Below, piece after piece: positions 6,939 through 13,959 of a stretch of DNA of 15,659 bases. This DNA is from an uncultured cyanobacterium (GTDB lineage Bacteria > Cyanobacteriota > Cyanobacteriia > Cyanobacteriales > Geitlerinemataceae). The stretch covers positions 1 to 15,659 of the forward strand of contig CAKZKB010000237.1 in assembly GCA_937121005.1 (NCBI GenBank). Reading direction: 5' to 3'. The stretch's first letter is position 1. Every line of letters begins with the position of its first letter. The notes under the pieces were generated by a model that was given only the letters and a program-made list of their open reading frames with translations, ran no database searches and had not been told where the DNA came from. The position numbers and the translations under genes are program-made.

Positions 6939-7829
6939 ATGGATTCTGACTTTTCGGCTCAACCGTTGGCTAACTCGTCGATCGCTACTTCAGCTTTGGG
7001 AACGATTTCGGGAACAGTTGGCGCTCTGGTTGATGAGGGAGACGATTTTATTCTCCAAACTGCTGGAGGCGAGCGATTCATCATCGATTCTTCTCCTTTA
7101 GAAGCCCGACAATTGGACTTGATTCCTGGCGAGACTTTAATTGTTGAAGTGGCCGAACGAGAGGGATTTGAAATCGATACTGCTCGAATTACGCGCCCCG
7201 ATGGTTCGGTAGTTTTAGGCGCATCAGGTCGTCCGTTTGTAGACGATCGCGATGCAGCGACCGATTTTTTGACAGGAGAACGATTCGATACGCGCACGGG
7301 GGAAATTATTTCGGGAACGGTTGGTGCTTTGGTTGATGAGGGAGACGATTTCATTCTCCAAACTGCTGGAGGCGAGCGATTCATCATCGATTCTTCTCCT
7401 TTAGAAGCGCGACAATTAGGCTTAATTCCCGGCGAAACTTTAAACGTTGAAGTGGCCGAACGAGAGGGATTTGAAATCGATACCACTCGAATTACGCGCC
7501 CCGATGGTTCGGTAGTTTTAGGCACAACAGCTACTCCTCCAATGGACGATCGCGATTCTATTGCCAACTTTTTGAGCGGAGAATGGTTCGACGCTCGAGA
7601 CTACTTAGAACGCCATGCAGATGTAGCGGCCGCAGGTGTCGATGCTTGGCAGCATTTCCTCAATTATGGTGCGCGAGAAGGACGTTTACCAGAAGTTTTC
7701 GATGCGGATTTCTATCTGAGTGCCAACCCAGATGTAGCGGCCGCAGGTGTCGATGCTTGGCAGCATTTCCTCGACTACGGCTGGCGCGAAGGTCGTCTGG
7801 CTAGCGCGATCGCCGAATCGAAACTGTAA
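6939..7829 (+). CDS. Two-domain OB-fold protein with C-terminal secretion-type repeats
   Basis: ATG 6939 is preferred: AGAGGAA lies a few bases upstream, and the longer frame (GTG 6840) would start inside the MITE and span the promoter. The product is 296 aa. Two near-identical OB-fold units, about 22-95 and 123-196 (period 101 aa), each contain ISGTVGALVDEGDDFILQTA, FIIDSSP and LIPGETL. They are followed by two copies (about 221-287, period 37 aa) of a motif with ADVAAAGVDAWQHFLNYG and EGRL. From memory this last motif occurs in large secreted, often calcium-binding proteins of cyanobacteria and proteobacteria. There is no N-terminal signal peptide, so non-Sec export (type I) is inferred, not shown. 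DNA repeats are strong: 42 bp at 7620-7661 recur exactly at 7731-7772. The function is unknown; the shared operator ties it to the two-component system. Confidence 0.84.
   Translation: MDSDFSAQPLANSSIATSALGTISGTVGALVDEGDDFILQTAGGERFIIDSSPLEARQLDLIPGETLIVEVAEREGFEIDTARITRPDGSVVLGASGRPFVDDRDAATDFLTGERFDTRTGEIISGTVGALVDEGDDFILQTAGGERFIIDSSPLEARQLGLIPGETLNVEVAEREGFEIDTTRITRPDGSVVLGTTATPPMDDRDSIANFLSGEWFDARDYLERHADVAAAGVDAWQHFLNYGAREGRLPEVFDADFYLSANPDVAAAGVDAWQHFLDYGWREGRLASAIAESKL
7008..7527 (+). repeat. Tandem OB-fold coding duplication, 303-bp period
   Basis: The segment starting at 7008 recurs from 7311 with few changes, mostly silent. It encodes the two OB-fold copies. The low divergence suggests recent duplication or ongoing homogenisation inside the gene. 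Confidence 0.8.
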
Positions 7830-7837
7830 ACCGCCTT

Positions 7838-7869
7838 GTCATTTTTTCGTCATCTTTAGTCCCTAAAGT
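7838..7869 (+). promoter_or_regulatory. Putative response-regulator operator and -10, copy 3
   Basis: Direct repeat GTCATTTTTTC (7838-7848) and GTCATCTTTAG (7849-7859), GTCA cores 11 bp apart, then TAAAGT at 7864-7869 as a -10-like hexamer with the same offset as the other two copies. It lies 9 bp after the stop codon of the preceding OB-fold gene, so the next gene has its own promoter. Confidence 0.7.
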
Positions 7870-7906
7870 CAAAATAGTTTCTTCTCAATACTCAAGGAGT
7901 CTTGCC

Positions 7907-8692
7907 ATGAATCGCGTTGTTGCGTCCGTCTTAGTTGCCAGTGGTCTTGCAGTAGCGGCAGCTTTGCCGTACATCAGTCACGCTCAAACTGTCTATACAG
8001 GAATTGTCGAACGGGTGTGGGAAGATGGCCTGCGCTTAAATACAGGCGATCGCACTTTCCGGGTTGATACTTGGGATCTCTACGGTGACAGTACACCCGC
8101 TCATGTTTCTATAGGCGATGAATTGACAATTTCGGGTGAATTTGACGGTCGCGAATTTGATGCCTTCAGTATTGAGGGAGCCAGTTCTACTCCTGTTTCT
8201 GAAGGTAGCGGTGTCCCGGCTTCGCGTTCTCCCGGTTCTAATGTTTATACGGGTACTGTTGAATCAGTATGGGAAGATGGCCTGCGATTAAATACAGGCG
8301 ATCGCACTTTGCGGGTTGATACTTGGGATCTCTACGGTGACAGCACGCCCGCACATATTTCTGTAGGCGATGAATTGACAATTTCGGGTGAATTTGATGG
8401 TCGCGAATTTGATGCCTTCAGCATTGAGGGAGCCAGTTCTACTCCTGTTTCTGAAGGTAGCGGTGTCCCGGCTTCGCGTTCTCCCGGTTCTAATGTTTAT
8501 ACGGGTACGGTTCAATCAGTATGGGAAGATGGCCTGCGCTTAAATACAGGCGATCGCACTTTCCGGGTTGATACTTGGGATCTCTATGGTGACAGCACGC
8601 CCACGCATATTTCTGTGGGTGATGAATTGACGATTTCGGGTGAATTTGACGATGGTGAATTTGATGCCTTCACTATCGATCGCGCACCATAA
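7907..8692 (+). CDS. Secreted protein with three tandem OB-fold domains
   Basis: A 261-aa protein. AAGGAG (7894-7899) lies 7 nt before the ATG. A Sec signal peptide is clear: MNR, a hydrophobic core of Val/Ala/Leu, then SHAQ, with cleavage predicted after Ala26 (SHA-Q). Three units start at residues 29, 113 and 197 (84-aa period), each with VYTG, VWEDGLRLNTGDRT, RVDTWDLYGDSTP, VGDELTISGEFD and EFDAF. The same strand pattern (GTV, short loop, L-NTGD, GDELTISGEFD) as the lipoprotein at 3954 marks it as YgiW/BOF-like, although it is more distant. Units are joined by a Ser/Gly/Pro-rich linker. Location is periplasm or outside; ligand unknown. It has its own copy of the GTCA operator and a strong terminator downstream, so it is probably monocistronic. 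Confidence 0.9.
   Translation: MNRVVASVLVASGLAVAAALPYISHAQTVYTGIVERVWEDGLRLNTGDRTFRVDTWDLYGDSTPAHVSIGDELTISGEFDGREFDAFSIEGASSTPVSEGSGVPASRSPGSNVYTGTVESVWEDGLRLNTGDRTLRVDTWDLYGDSTPAHISVGDELTISGEFDGREFDAFSIEGASSTPVSEGSGVPASRSPGSNVYTGTVQSVWEDGLRLNTGDRTFRVDTWDLYGDSTPTHISVGDELTISGEFDDGEFDAFTIDRAP
7991..8689 (+). repeat. Three tandem 252-bp coding repeats
   Basis: Units start at 7991, 8243 and 8495 (the third is cut short after the domain). Stretches of about 80 bp, such as the linker near 8175-8255 and 8427-8507, are essentially identical. This implies recent expansion and possible copy-number variation between strains. Confidence 0.9.
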
Positions 8693-8771
8693 CCCATAAA
8701 AACTTTATCGCGAAACTTCCCGCGATCGCCGACTTTCCTAGCCTCAGAGATTGACCCAGTTTGACAGGATT

Positions 8772-8806
8772 GAGCGCTCGACCTTAACAGTCAGCGCTCT
8801 TTTTTC
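8772..8806 (+). terminator. Rho-independent terminator
   Basis: GAGCGCT (8772-8778) pairs with AGCGCTC (8793-8799); after a one-base bulge the stem extends by GAC/GTC, leaving a short loop, and six or more Ts follow (8800-8805). It ends the three-domain OB-fold gene and separates the regulon from the protease genes. Confidence 0.88.
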
Positions 8807-8894
8807 TCAATGACTAGGGGCAACTTTCTAAAAACTTACATAATTTTCAATGGGTGTGTAGCGACTGACGCGATCGCGTCTAGTAAAAATACTC

Positions 8895-8924
8895 TTGTCA
8901 ACTGGCTGCTGGCTGGATTACAAT
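8895..8924 (+). promoter_or_regulatory. Sigma-70-type promoter of the first protease
   Basis: TTGTCA (8895-8900), an 18-bp spacer and TACAAT (8919-8924), 28 bp before the ATG. Upstream, CTAGTAAAAATAC resembles CTAGTAGAAATAC before the second protease gene. There is no tandem GTCA repeat here, so this gene is probably outside the OB-fold regulon. Confidence 0.6.
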
Positions 8925-8952
8925 CGGTGTATGTTTTGAAGGTCTAAATCTC

Positions 8953-10374
8953 ATGTCCGACACTCAGCGATTTGCCCCTCGGCCCCGCATTTCTGTCCCT
9001 ACTAATAACCCCGACGATCCGGCTTATATCGTCCAACCGGGAACGGGTTTGGATGGAGTGGTGGGGTTCGGTACATTAGGGGAAATTGATTGTACGGGTG
9101 CGCTTCTATGGACGGGTCGCCACATTCTGACGGCGGCCCACTGTTTTAACATGGATGACGAGACAGCAAATCCTAACCCCAACCCTAGCGATTATACTGT
9201 ATTTTTCGACTTACCCACCGGCCGGGTTGGCGTGCCCGTTGCCCGAATTTTTCAACATCCTAATTGGACATCTGATGAAGCCTCTAATAACGATATTGCC
9301 ATTATCGAACTGGCGCAAACGGCTCCAGAAGCGGCCGATCGCTACGAGATTTATACCGCCTTCGATGAAGTCAGTCAACCCATTTTGCGCGTCGGTTACG
9401 GAACCAAAGGCACGGGAAATGCGGGGGAACTTCCAGATGACAATGCGACCCGGCGGTTTGGATTAAACCGCTACGAGGGATTGGGAGAAATTTTTAATGT
9501 TGAAACTGATTTTAACATACTTCCTGGAACGCAACTCGTTTACGATTTCGATAACGGTTTGCCCCAAAACGATGCGTTAGGAGTCGAATTCGGACTGGTC
9601 GATCTGGGCTTTGGTTCGCAAGAAGTGGGCAGCAGCCAAGGCGATTCTGGCGGGCCCTCTTTTATTGGCAATAAAATTGCTGGAATCGTCTCTTATGGCA
9701 CGAGTTCCAACGCTGATATTAACTCGAACAACGATACCAGTTTTGGAGAGTTGTTTGCCGATACTCGCGTCTCTGCGTATGCAGGTTATATTGCCGAAAC
9801 CATTGCCCTTTCTAATAGTGGCGACGATCTCGTTTTAGGAACCAATCGGAACGATAACTTAAATGGAAATCGCGGGAACGACACGATCGACGGTTTAGGA
9901 GGAAACGATATTCTCTTAGGAGGACGCGATAACGATACGATTTCCGGTGGAGACGGAGATGATGGAATTGGAGGCAATATCGGTAACGATCGCATTGATG
10001 GCGGCAGTGGTAACGATATTCTTTTAGGCGGAAAAGATAACGATTTGTTGATTGGAAATCTTGGTAACGACGTGCTTAGCGGTGACTTCGGTCAAGACAT
10101 TTTAATCGGTAACGAAGGTGGCGATACGTTTATCTTGCGGACGGATACGGCAGTTGTCGATCCGGGGCAAGCTGATATTATTGCTGATTTTAATGCCATC
10201 GAAGACGCGATCGGTTTAACCGCAGGCTTGACAGAAGCGAACCTCAGTTTGGAAACCTTTGTTTTTGGCGAAACGCCGGGAATTTTGCTGCGAGTTGCCA
10301 ATACGGGGGCAATTTTAGGGTTTGCAAGTAACGCGACAGCGGCGCAGCTATCGGGGCGGTTTGTTGCGGCTTAA
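8953..10374 (+). CDS. Trypsin-like serine protease with RTX calcium-binding tail (copy 1)
   Basis: A 473-aa protein; AAGG lies 10 nt before the ATG. Residues about 25-285 form an S1-type peptidase with a full triad: H63 (LTAAHCF), D114 (NNDIAIIEL) and S232 (QGDSGGPS). C47 and C64 could form the usual disulfide. Residues about 289-385 carry RTX nonapeptide repeats of the GGxGNDxL type (DGLGGNDILLGG, GGKDNDLLIGN), which fold as a calcium-bound beta-roll. The last ~85 residues (from DTFILRTD) resemble the C-terminal part of RTX secreted proteins. There is no N-terminal signal peptide, so export by a type I system is inferred; no transporter gene is in the window. Targets are unknown. The next gene is a close tandem paralogue. 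Confidence 0.93.
   Translation: MSDTQRFAPRPRISVPTNNPDDPAYIVQPGTGLDGVVGFGTLGEIDCTGALLWTGRHILTAAHCFNMDDETANPNPNPSDYTVFFDLPTGRVGVPVARIFQHPNWTSDEASNNDIAIIELAQTAPEAADRYEIYTAFDEVSQPILRVGYGTKGTGNAGELPDDNATRRFGLNRYEGLGEIFNVETDFNILPGTQLVYDFDNGLPQNDALGVEFGLVDLGFGSQEVGSSQGDSGGPSFIGNKIAGIVSYGTSSNADINSNNDTSFGELFADTRVSAYAGYIAETIALSNSGDDLVLGTNRNDNLNGNRGNDTIDGLGGNDILLGGRDNDTISGGDGDDGIGGNIGNDRIDGGSGNDILLGGKDNDLLIGNLGNDVLSGDFGQDILIGNEGGDTFILRTDTAVVDPGQADIIADFNAIEDAIGLTAGLTEANLSLETFVFGETPGILLRVANTGAILGFASNATAAQLSGRFVAA
9784..10340 (+). repeat. 557-bp exact direct repeat, left copy (RTX tail)
   Basis: Read base by base, 9784-10340 equals 11330-11886. The upstream protease halves differ at many positions, and only two differences occur in the final 34 bp to the stop. 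This marks recent gene conversion or unequal recombination limited to the RTX tail. Confidence 0.95.
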
Positions 10375-10445
10375 TCCGAACCCGTTGAAGGTGAAACGCG
10401 ATTGCTGCTAGTAGAAATACCCACGTCATTTCGATTTTCCTGGGC

Positions 10446-10451
10446 TAAGAT
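10446..10451 (+). promoter_or_regulatory. Possible -10 of the second protease gene
   Basis: TAAGAT at 10446-10451, 17 bp after ACGTCA (10423-10428), in the position of TTGTCA/TACAAT before the first protease. The -35 match is poor, so the call is tentative. Confidence 0.35.
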
Positions 10452-10480
10452 GGAAGTCTGCCTTTAAATGGTAATATTCC

Positions 10481-11920
10481 ATGAACGAGAATCGTCAGTT
10501 CGCCCCCCGGCCTCGCATTTCTGTCCCTACCAATAATCCTGACGATCCCGCCTATATCGTCCAGCCAGGAACGGGTTTGGATGGAGTAGTCGGTTTTGGG
10601 GACTCGGGGAAAACCGATTGTACGGGTGCGTTGCTATGGACGGGTCGCCATATTCTGACAGCGGCCCATTGTTTTAATATTGACGAAGAGACCCCCGATC
10701 CCAACCCCAATCCTGCCGAATTAACAGTCGTTTTTGATTTACCCACCGGACGGGTTGGCGTGCCCGTTGCCCGGATTTTTCAACACCCTAACTGGATAGC
10801 TGACGACGGGTCAAATAACGATATTGCCATCATGGAACTGGCACAAACGGCTCCAGAAGCAGCCGATCGCTATAATATTTATACCGAATCGAACGAGGTC
10901 GGCCAAACAATTTTGCGGGTGGGTTACGGAACGAAAGGCACGGGAAATACAGGAGAAGTGCCCGAAGAACAAGATCCCAATCCGATCAAACGATTTGGTT
11001 TCAACCGCTACGATGGATTAGGAGAAGCGTTGAACCCCGATCCGACATTGACGATCGAACCGGGAATCCAACTTGTCTATGATTTTGATAGCGGATTACC
11101 TGAAAATGATTCTCTAGGAATAGACTTCGGACTCCCCGATCTTGGCTTGGGTTTGCAAGAAGTGGGAACGAGTGGTGGGGATTCTGGCGGGCCTTCTTTT
11201 ATTAACGGACAAGTTGCTGGTGTAGCCTCGTATGGCATTCGTCCACTCACTTTAAGTGCAGATGCAACTGATGAAAACGATACCAGTTTTGGCGAAATTT
11301 TTTCTGATACTCGCGTCTCGGCTTATGCGGGTTATATTGCCGAAACCATTGCCCTTTCTAATAGTGGCGACGATCTCGTTTTAGGAACCAATCGGAACGA
11401 TAACTTAAATGGAAATCGCGGGAACGACACGATCGACGGTTTAGGAGGAAACGATATTCTCTTAGGAGGACGCGATAACGATACGATTTCCGGTGGAGAC
11501 GGAGATGATGGAATTGGAGGCAATATCGGTAACGATCGCATTGATGGCGGCAGTGGTAACGATATTCTTTTAGGCGGAAAAGATAACGATTTGTTGATTG
11601 GAAATCTTGGTAACGACGTGCTTAGCGGTGACTTCGGTCAAGACATTTTAATCGGTAACGAAGGTGGCGATACGTTTATCTTGCGGACGGATACGGCAGT
11701 TGTCGATCCGGGGCAAGCTGATATTATTGCTGATTTTAATGCCATCGAAGACGCGATCGGTTTAACCGCAGGCTTGACAGAAGCGAACCTCAGTTTGGAA
11801 ACCTTTGTTTTTGGCGAAACGCCGGGAATTTTGCTGCGAGTTGCCAATACGGGGGCAATTTTAGGGTTTGCAAGTAACGCGACAGCAGCGCAGCTATCGG
11901 GGCGGTTTGTTGCTGCTTAA
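10481..11920 (+). CDS. Trypsin-like serine protease with RTX calcium-binding tail (copy 2)
   Basis: A 479-aa tandem paralogue of the gene at 8953. The triad is intact: H63 (LTAAHCF), D114 (NNDIAIMEL) and S235 (GGDSGGPS). The protease half differs by many substitutions and small insertions (a longer loop near 162-168 and another near 253-262), so the two enzymes may differ in specificity. From about residue 282 to the end the two proteins are identical. There is no signal peptide; type I export is inferred. The gene starts 106 nt after copy 1 and has its own upstream region related to that of copy 1, so the duplication unit included the promoter. The MITE copy 2 lies 25 bp after the stop codon. 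Confidence 0.93.
   Translation: MNENRQFAPRPRISVPTNNPDDPAYIVQPGTGLDGVVGFGDSGKTDCTGALLWTGRHILTAAHCFNIDEETPDPNPNPAELTVVFDLPTGRVGVPVARIFQHPNWIADDGSNNDIAIMELAQTAPEAADRYNIYTESNEVGQTILRVGYGTKGTGNTGEVPEEQDPNPIKRFGFNRYDGLGEALNPDPTLTIEPGIQLVYDFDSGLPENDSLGIDFGLPDLGLGLQEVGTSGGDSGGPSFINGQVAGVASYGIRPLTLSADATDENDTSFGEIFSDTRVSAYAGYIAETIALSNSGDDLVLGTNRNDNLNGNRGNDTIDGLGGNDILLGGRDNDTISGGDGDDGIGGNIGNDRIDGGSGNDILLGGKDNDLLIGNLGNDVLSGDFGQDILIGNEGGDTFILRTDTAVVDPGQADIIADFNAIEDAIGLTAGLTEANLSLETFVFGETPGILLRVANTGAILGFASNATAAQLSGRFVAA
11330..11886 (+). repeat. 557-bp exact direct repeat, right copy (RTX tail)
   Basis: The partner of 9784-10340, offset 1546 bp. The identity breaks at A9783/G11329 on the left and G10341/A11887 on the right. 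Confidence 0.95.
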
Positions 11921-11945
11921 TTGAAGCGAGTAGAAAACTAAAGTG

Positions 11946-12068
11946 GTAAGTATTCAGGTGGTACAGAGAAACCCTGGTTTGGTGAAGGGAGAAACTCGGA
12001 TTTTGTCTGGCTATAAGCGAGAAACCGGGTTTCTACACTCGTTTAGCCCAGTATACCTGAATCCTTAC
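11946..12068. mobile_element. MITE-like element, IS66-type ends, copy 2
   Basis: A 123-bp element with ends GTAAGTATTCAGGT (11946-11959) and ACCTGAATCCTTAC (12055-12068), matching at 13 of 14 positions. It is flanked by a perfect 8-bp direct repeat CTAAAGTG (11938-11945 and 12069-12076). GAAACC/GGTTTC palindromes inside resemble those of copy 1 at 6738. The perfect duplication suggests that this is the younger insertion. It lies between the convergent protease and prohibitin genes. Confidence 0.85.
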
Positions 12069-12120
12069 CTAAAGTGAAGAATCCGATCGAGCCCCTGGCT
12101 AATGAGGATGGGGGTAAAAT

Positions 12121-12169
12121 GGAGGCTCTGCCTCCACAGTTCGTTGCGTCCAGTGATGAACGCAACGAA
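12121..12169. repeat. Two adjacent hairpins between convergent genes
   Basis: GGAGGC-TCT-GCCTCC (12121-12135) and TTCGTTGCGT (12140-12149), a 10-nt loop, ACGCAACGAA (12160-12169), the second a perfect 10-bp stem. They follow the prohibitin gene on the minus strand. There is no T-run on either strand, so a classical terminator is doubtful; dispersed palindromic repeats or 3' RNA-stabilising hairpins are the options. Confidence 0.6.
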
Positions 12170-12192
12170 GGGAAACCCCCCACACTAAAAAT

Positions 12193-13035
12193 TTAAGTGT
12201 CTTGCTCGATATCTTGCAAGTTAAACAAGAAGGGAACCGCCGGAGAATCGCCTCCGAGTACCAACACTTTGGGCATTTGCGCTCCGCCTTCGCGCCACGC
12301 TTCGATCGCCTCTTTTTGGAGTACCAACTGTCCGCCTTGCGCTTTCAAAGTTTCAGCCAGTAACTTTTGGGCCTCAGCTTTTCCTCGGGCGCGGTTGATA
12401 TCCGCTTGCGCTTCTTGTTCGGCTTCTTGGGCCACGTAAACTGCCCGTCGGGCTCGCTGTTCGGCGATTTGTTTCTCCTCAACCGCTCGCGAAAACTCCG
12501 CCGAGAAATTCAGATCGATGACGCTAGTATCGAGGACGATAATCCCGTATTTTTTCAAGCGCATATCCAGAGCTTCGTCAAAATCTTGTTTGAGTTCGTT
12601 GCGCTGGGTAATTGCTTCTTCGACTGTGCGCCGCGCCGCCGCAATTTTAAACGATTCTTGGGTTTGCGGGGCAATAATTTTGGCGACGATGTTAGCGAGG
12701 GTTCCTTGCGTGCGCCGCACCGTGACTACCTGAGTCGGATCGAGGCGAAAGTTAATGGCAAAACTTGCCCTCAAATCTTGCAAGTCGCGGGTAGAACTTT
12801 CGGCTGGAACTTCAAACTTTTGTACCGTGACATCGTAGATATCCACTGCCGACACCAAAGGCGGTTTGAAGTGCAACCCTTCGAGCAAAGCCCCGTCTCG
12901 AGCCTTACCGAGAATGCTCAATACGCCTGCTTGTCCGGGGTTGATGACCACAAAAGAACTCGAACCAACGAGAACGAGAAGGGCGACGACGATGCCAGCG
13001 ACGATCGCCTGCCAGTTAGTTTGCTGCTGTCTCAA
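12193..13035 (-). CDS. SPFH/prohibitin-family membrane protein
   Basis: A 280-aa protein. TTG 13035 is chosen as the start: AGGAG (complement of 13043-13047) lies 7 nt before it, while the in-frame ATG at 13086 has no ribosome site and adds 17 residues of low complexity. One N-terminal TM segment (about 10-33, AIVAGIVVALLVLVGSSSF) anchors it, followed by the SPFH domain (VVINPGQAGVLSILGK, GLHFKPP, VQKFEVPAESSTRDLQDL, NFRLDP) and a C-terminal Ala/Glu-rich coiled coil (about 175-245). Bacterial prohibitins form large membrane rings and scaffold proteases or microdomains; that role is known for the family, not shown here. It is transcribed divergently from the CAP lipoprotein gene and converges on the second protease. 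Confidence 0.93.
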   Translation of the reverse strand: MRQQQTNWQAIVAGIVVALLVLVGSSSFVVINPGQAGVLSILGKARDGALLEGLHFKPPLVSAVDIYDVTVQKFEVPAESSTRDLQDLRASFAINFRLDPTQVVTVRRTQGTLANIVAKIIAPQTQESFKIAAARRTVEEAITQRNELKQDFDEALDMRLKKYGIIVLDTSVIDLNFSAEFSRAVEEKQIAEQRARRAVYVAQEAEQEAQADINRARGKAEAQKLLAETLKAQGGQLVLQKEAIEAWREGGAQMPKVLVLGGDSPAVPFLFNLQDIEQDT

Positions 13036-13228
13036 AGTCGATCTCCTAAATGCGTGCGTCGAGGTTCTTTTCTCACTGTAGCCCATTGTGCGGGGAAAAG
13101 TTCGGCGACGAGGGTTTTCCGAAGCAGGGGCACTGCCCGAGGGCAGACGATCGCGGTTAGTTGACGATCGCGGCCGGCCGCCCTAAACTAGGGAGAAGCG
13201 GCAATTTTCAGGAGTCCGATCGCGTCCC

Positions 13229-13786
13229 ATGAGTCAGAGCAAACGTATTTTTCTCGGAGTCGCGATCGCGACTCTATGGGTCGGATCGATGGCTTTAAGT
13301 GCCTGCGCCGCGCCCGATCGCAGTGCAAAAGCCGAAAACCCGGCGCGATCGCCGCGCAATTTCGATACCCAAGAAATGCTCGAGGCTCACAACGAATGGC
13401 GATCGCGGGTTGGGGTTCCTCCCCTCAGTTGGTCTGAAGATCTCGCCGACTACGCCGAACAGTGGGCGCAACAACTGGCCGATCGCGGTTTCGATATGGA
13501 ACATCGCCCCAACAACCGCTACGGCGAAAACATCTATTGGAGTGCCGGACGCAGCGCCAGCCCCACCGATGTCGTCAATTCCTGGGGTGAAGAAGTCGCA
13601 GACTACAACTATCAAAATAATACCTGCGATGGGGTTTGCGGTCACTATACCCAAGTCGTCTGGGAAAATACCCAGGAAGTCGGCTGCGCCGTCGTTCGCG
13701 GCACGCACCCCGAATACCGCACTCAAGAAGTCTGGGTGTGCAACTACAATCCTCCCGGTAATTACGTCGGGGAAAGACCCTACTAA
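13229..13786 (+). CDS. CAP-superfamily (SCP/PR-1-like) lipoprotein
   Basis: A 185-aa protein. The N-terminus is a lipoprotein signal with lipobox LSAC, so C26 is the predicted lipidated residue. The CAP domain (about 46-180) carries the family signatures: EAHNEWR, GENIYW, CGHYTQVVW and VCNYNPPGN. The conserved cavity tetrad is H54, E100, E121 or E122, and H139. Cysteines C133, C137, C153 and C171 can form two disulfides. Family members bind sterols, lipids or metals, and some are linked to proteolysis; bacterial roles are largely undefined. AGGAG lies about 15 nt before the ATG, farther than ideal. No partner gene is obvious; it diverges from the prohibitin gene. Confidence 0.94.
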   Translation: MSQSKRIFLGVAIATLWVGSMALSACAAPDRSAKAENPARSPRNFDTQEMLEAHNEWRSRVGVPPLSWSEDLADYAEQWAQQLADRGFDMEHRPNNRYGENIYWSAGRSASPTDVVNSWGEEVADYNYQNNTCDGVCGHYTQVVWENTQEVGCAVVRGTHPEYRTQEVWVCNYNPPGNYVGERPY

Positions 13787-13808
13787 TGGGGAATTGGGGG
13801 TTTGGGGG

Positions 13809-13922
13809 ATTAGGGATTAGGTTTTAGGGATTAGGTTTTAGGGGGGCTTTGTCCTATAAGTCCGTAAACCTTTCTCCCCCTCTCCTTGTCTCCCCCTCCC
13901 CTTGTCCCCTTGTCTCCCCATC
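13809..13922. repeat. Inverted-repeat arm, left of the aminotransferase gene
   Basis: Positions 13816-13885 are the exact reverse complement of 15080-15149 (70 bp). The arm extends left with one mismatch to 13809 and right, with gaps, through a C-rich tract to about 13922. It contains TTAGGG-like units (GGGATTAGGTTTT) and a unique core around CTTTGTCCTATAAG. The G-rich stretch just before it (13788-13808) resembles the reverse complement of the C-rich tract at 70-100. Confidence 0.9.
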
Positions 13923-13931
13923 TTAAAACTG

Positions 13932-13959
13932 GTCGCTGGTCACTGTTCACTGGTCACTG
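13932..13959 (+). repeat. Heptamer tandem repeat (GTCACTG-like, 4 units)
   Basis: Units GTCGCTG, GTCACTG, TTCACTG, GTCACTG end 4 nt before the ATG at 13964. They occupy the space where a ribosome binding site would be, and none is visible. Confidence 0.8.

Noticed and set aside
9824..10120. Short periodic DNA repeats that might suggest a CRISPR array
   Set aside because: The period is about 27 bp in frame and encodes RTX nonapeptides; there are no constant repeats with unique spacers and no cas genes.
10425..10435. GTCATTTCGAT before the second protease as a fourth operator
   Set aside because: Only one GTCA half-site is present; there is no second GTCA 11 bp on and the -10 offset does not match.
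12367..13164. 265-aa plus-strand frame across the prohibitin gene
   Set aside because: It is antisense to a well-supported SPFH gene and has no family features or ribosome site.
13809..13845. TTAGGG-like units as telomeric or eukaryotic sequence
   Set aside because: The surroundings are bacterial and the units are part of a dispersed inverted repeat; resemblance to telomere repeats is superficial.
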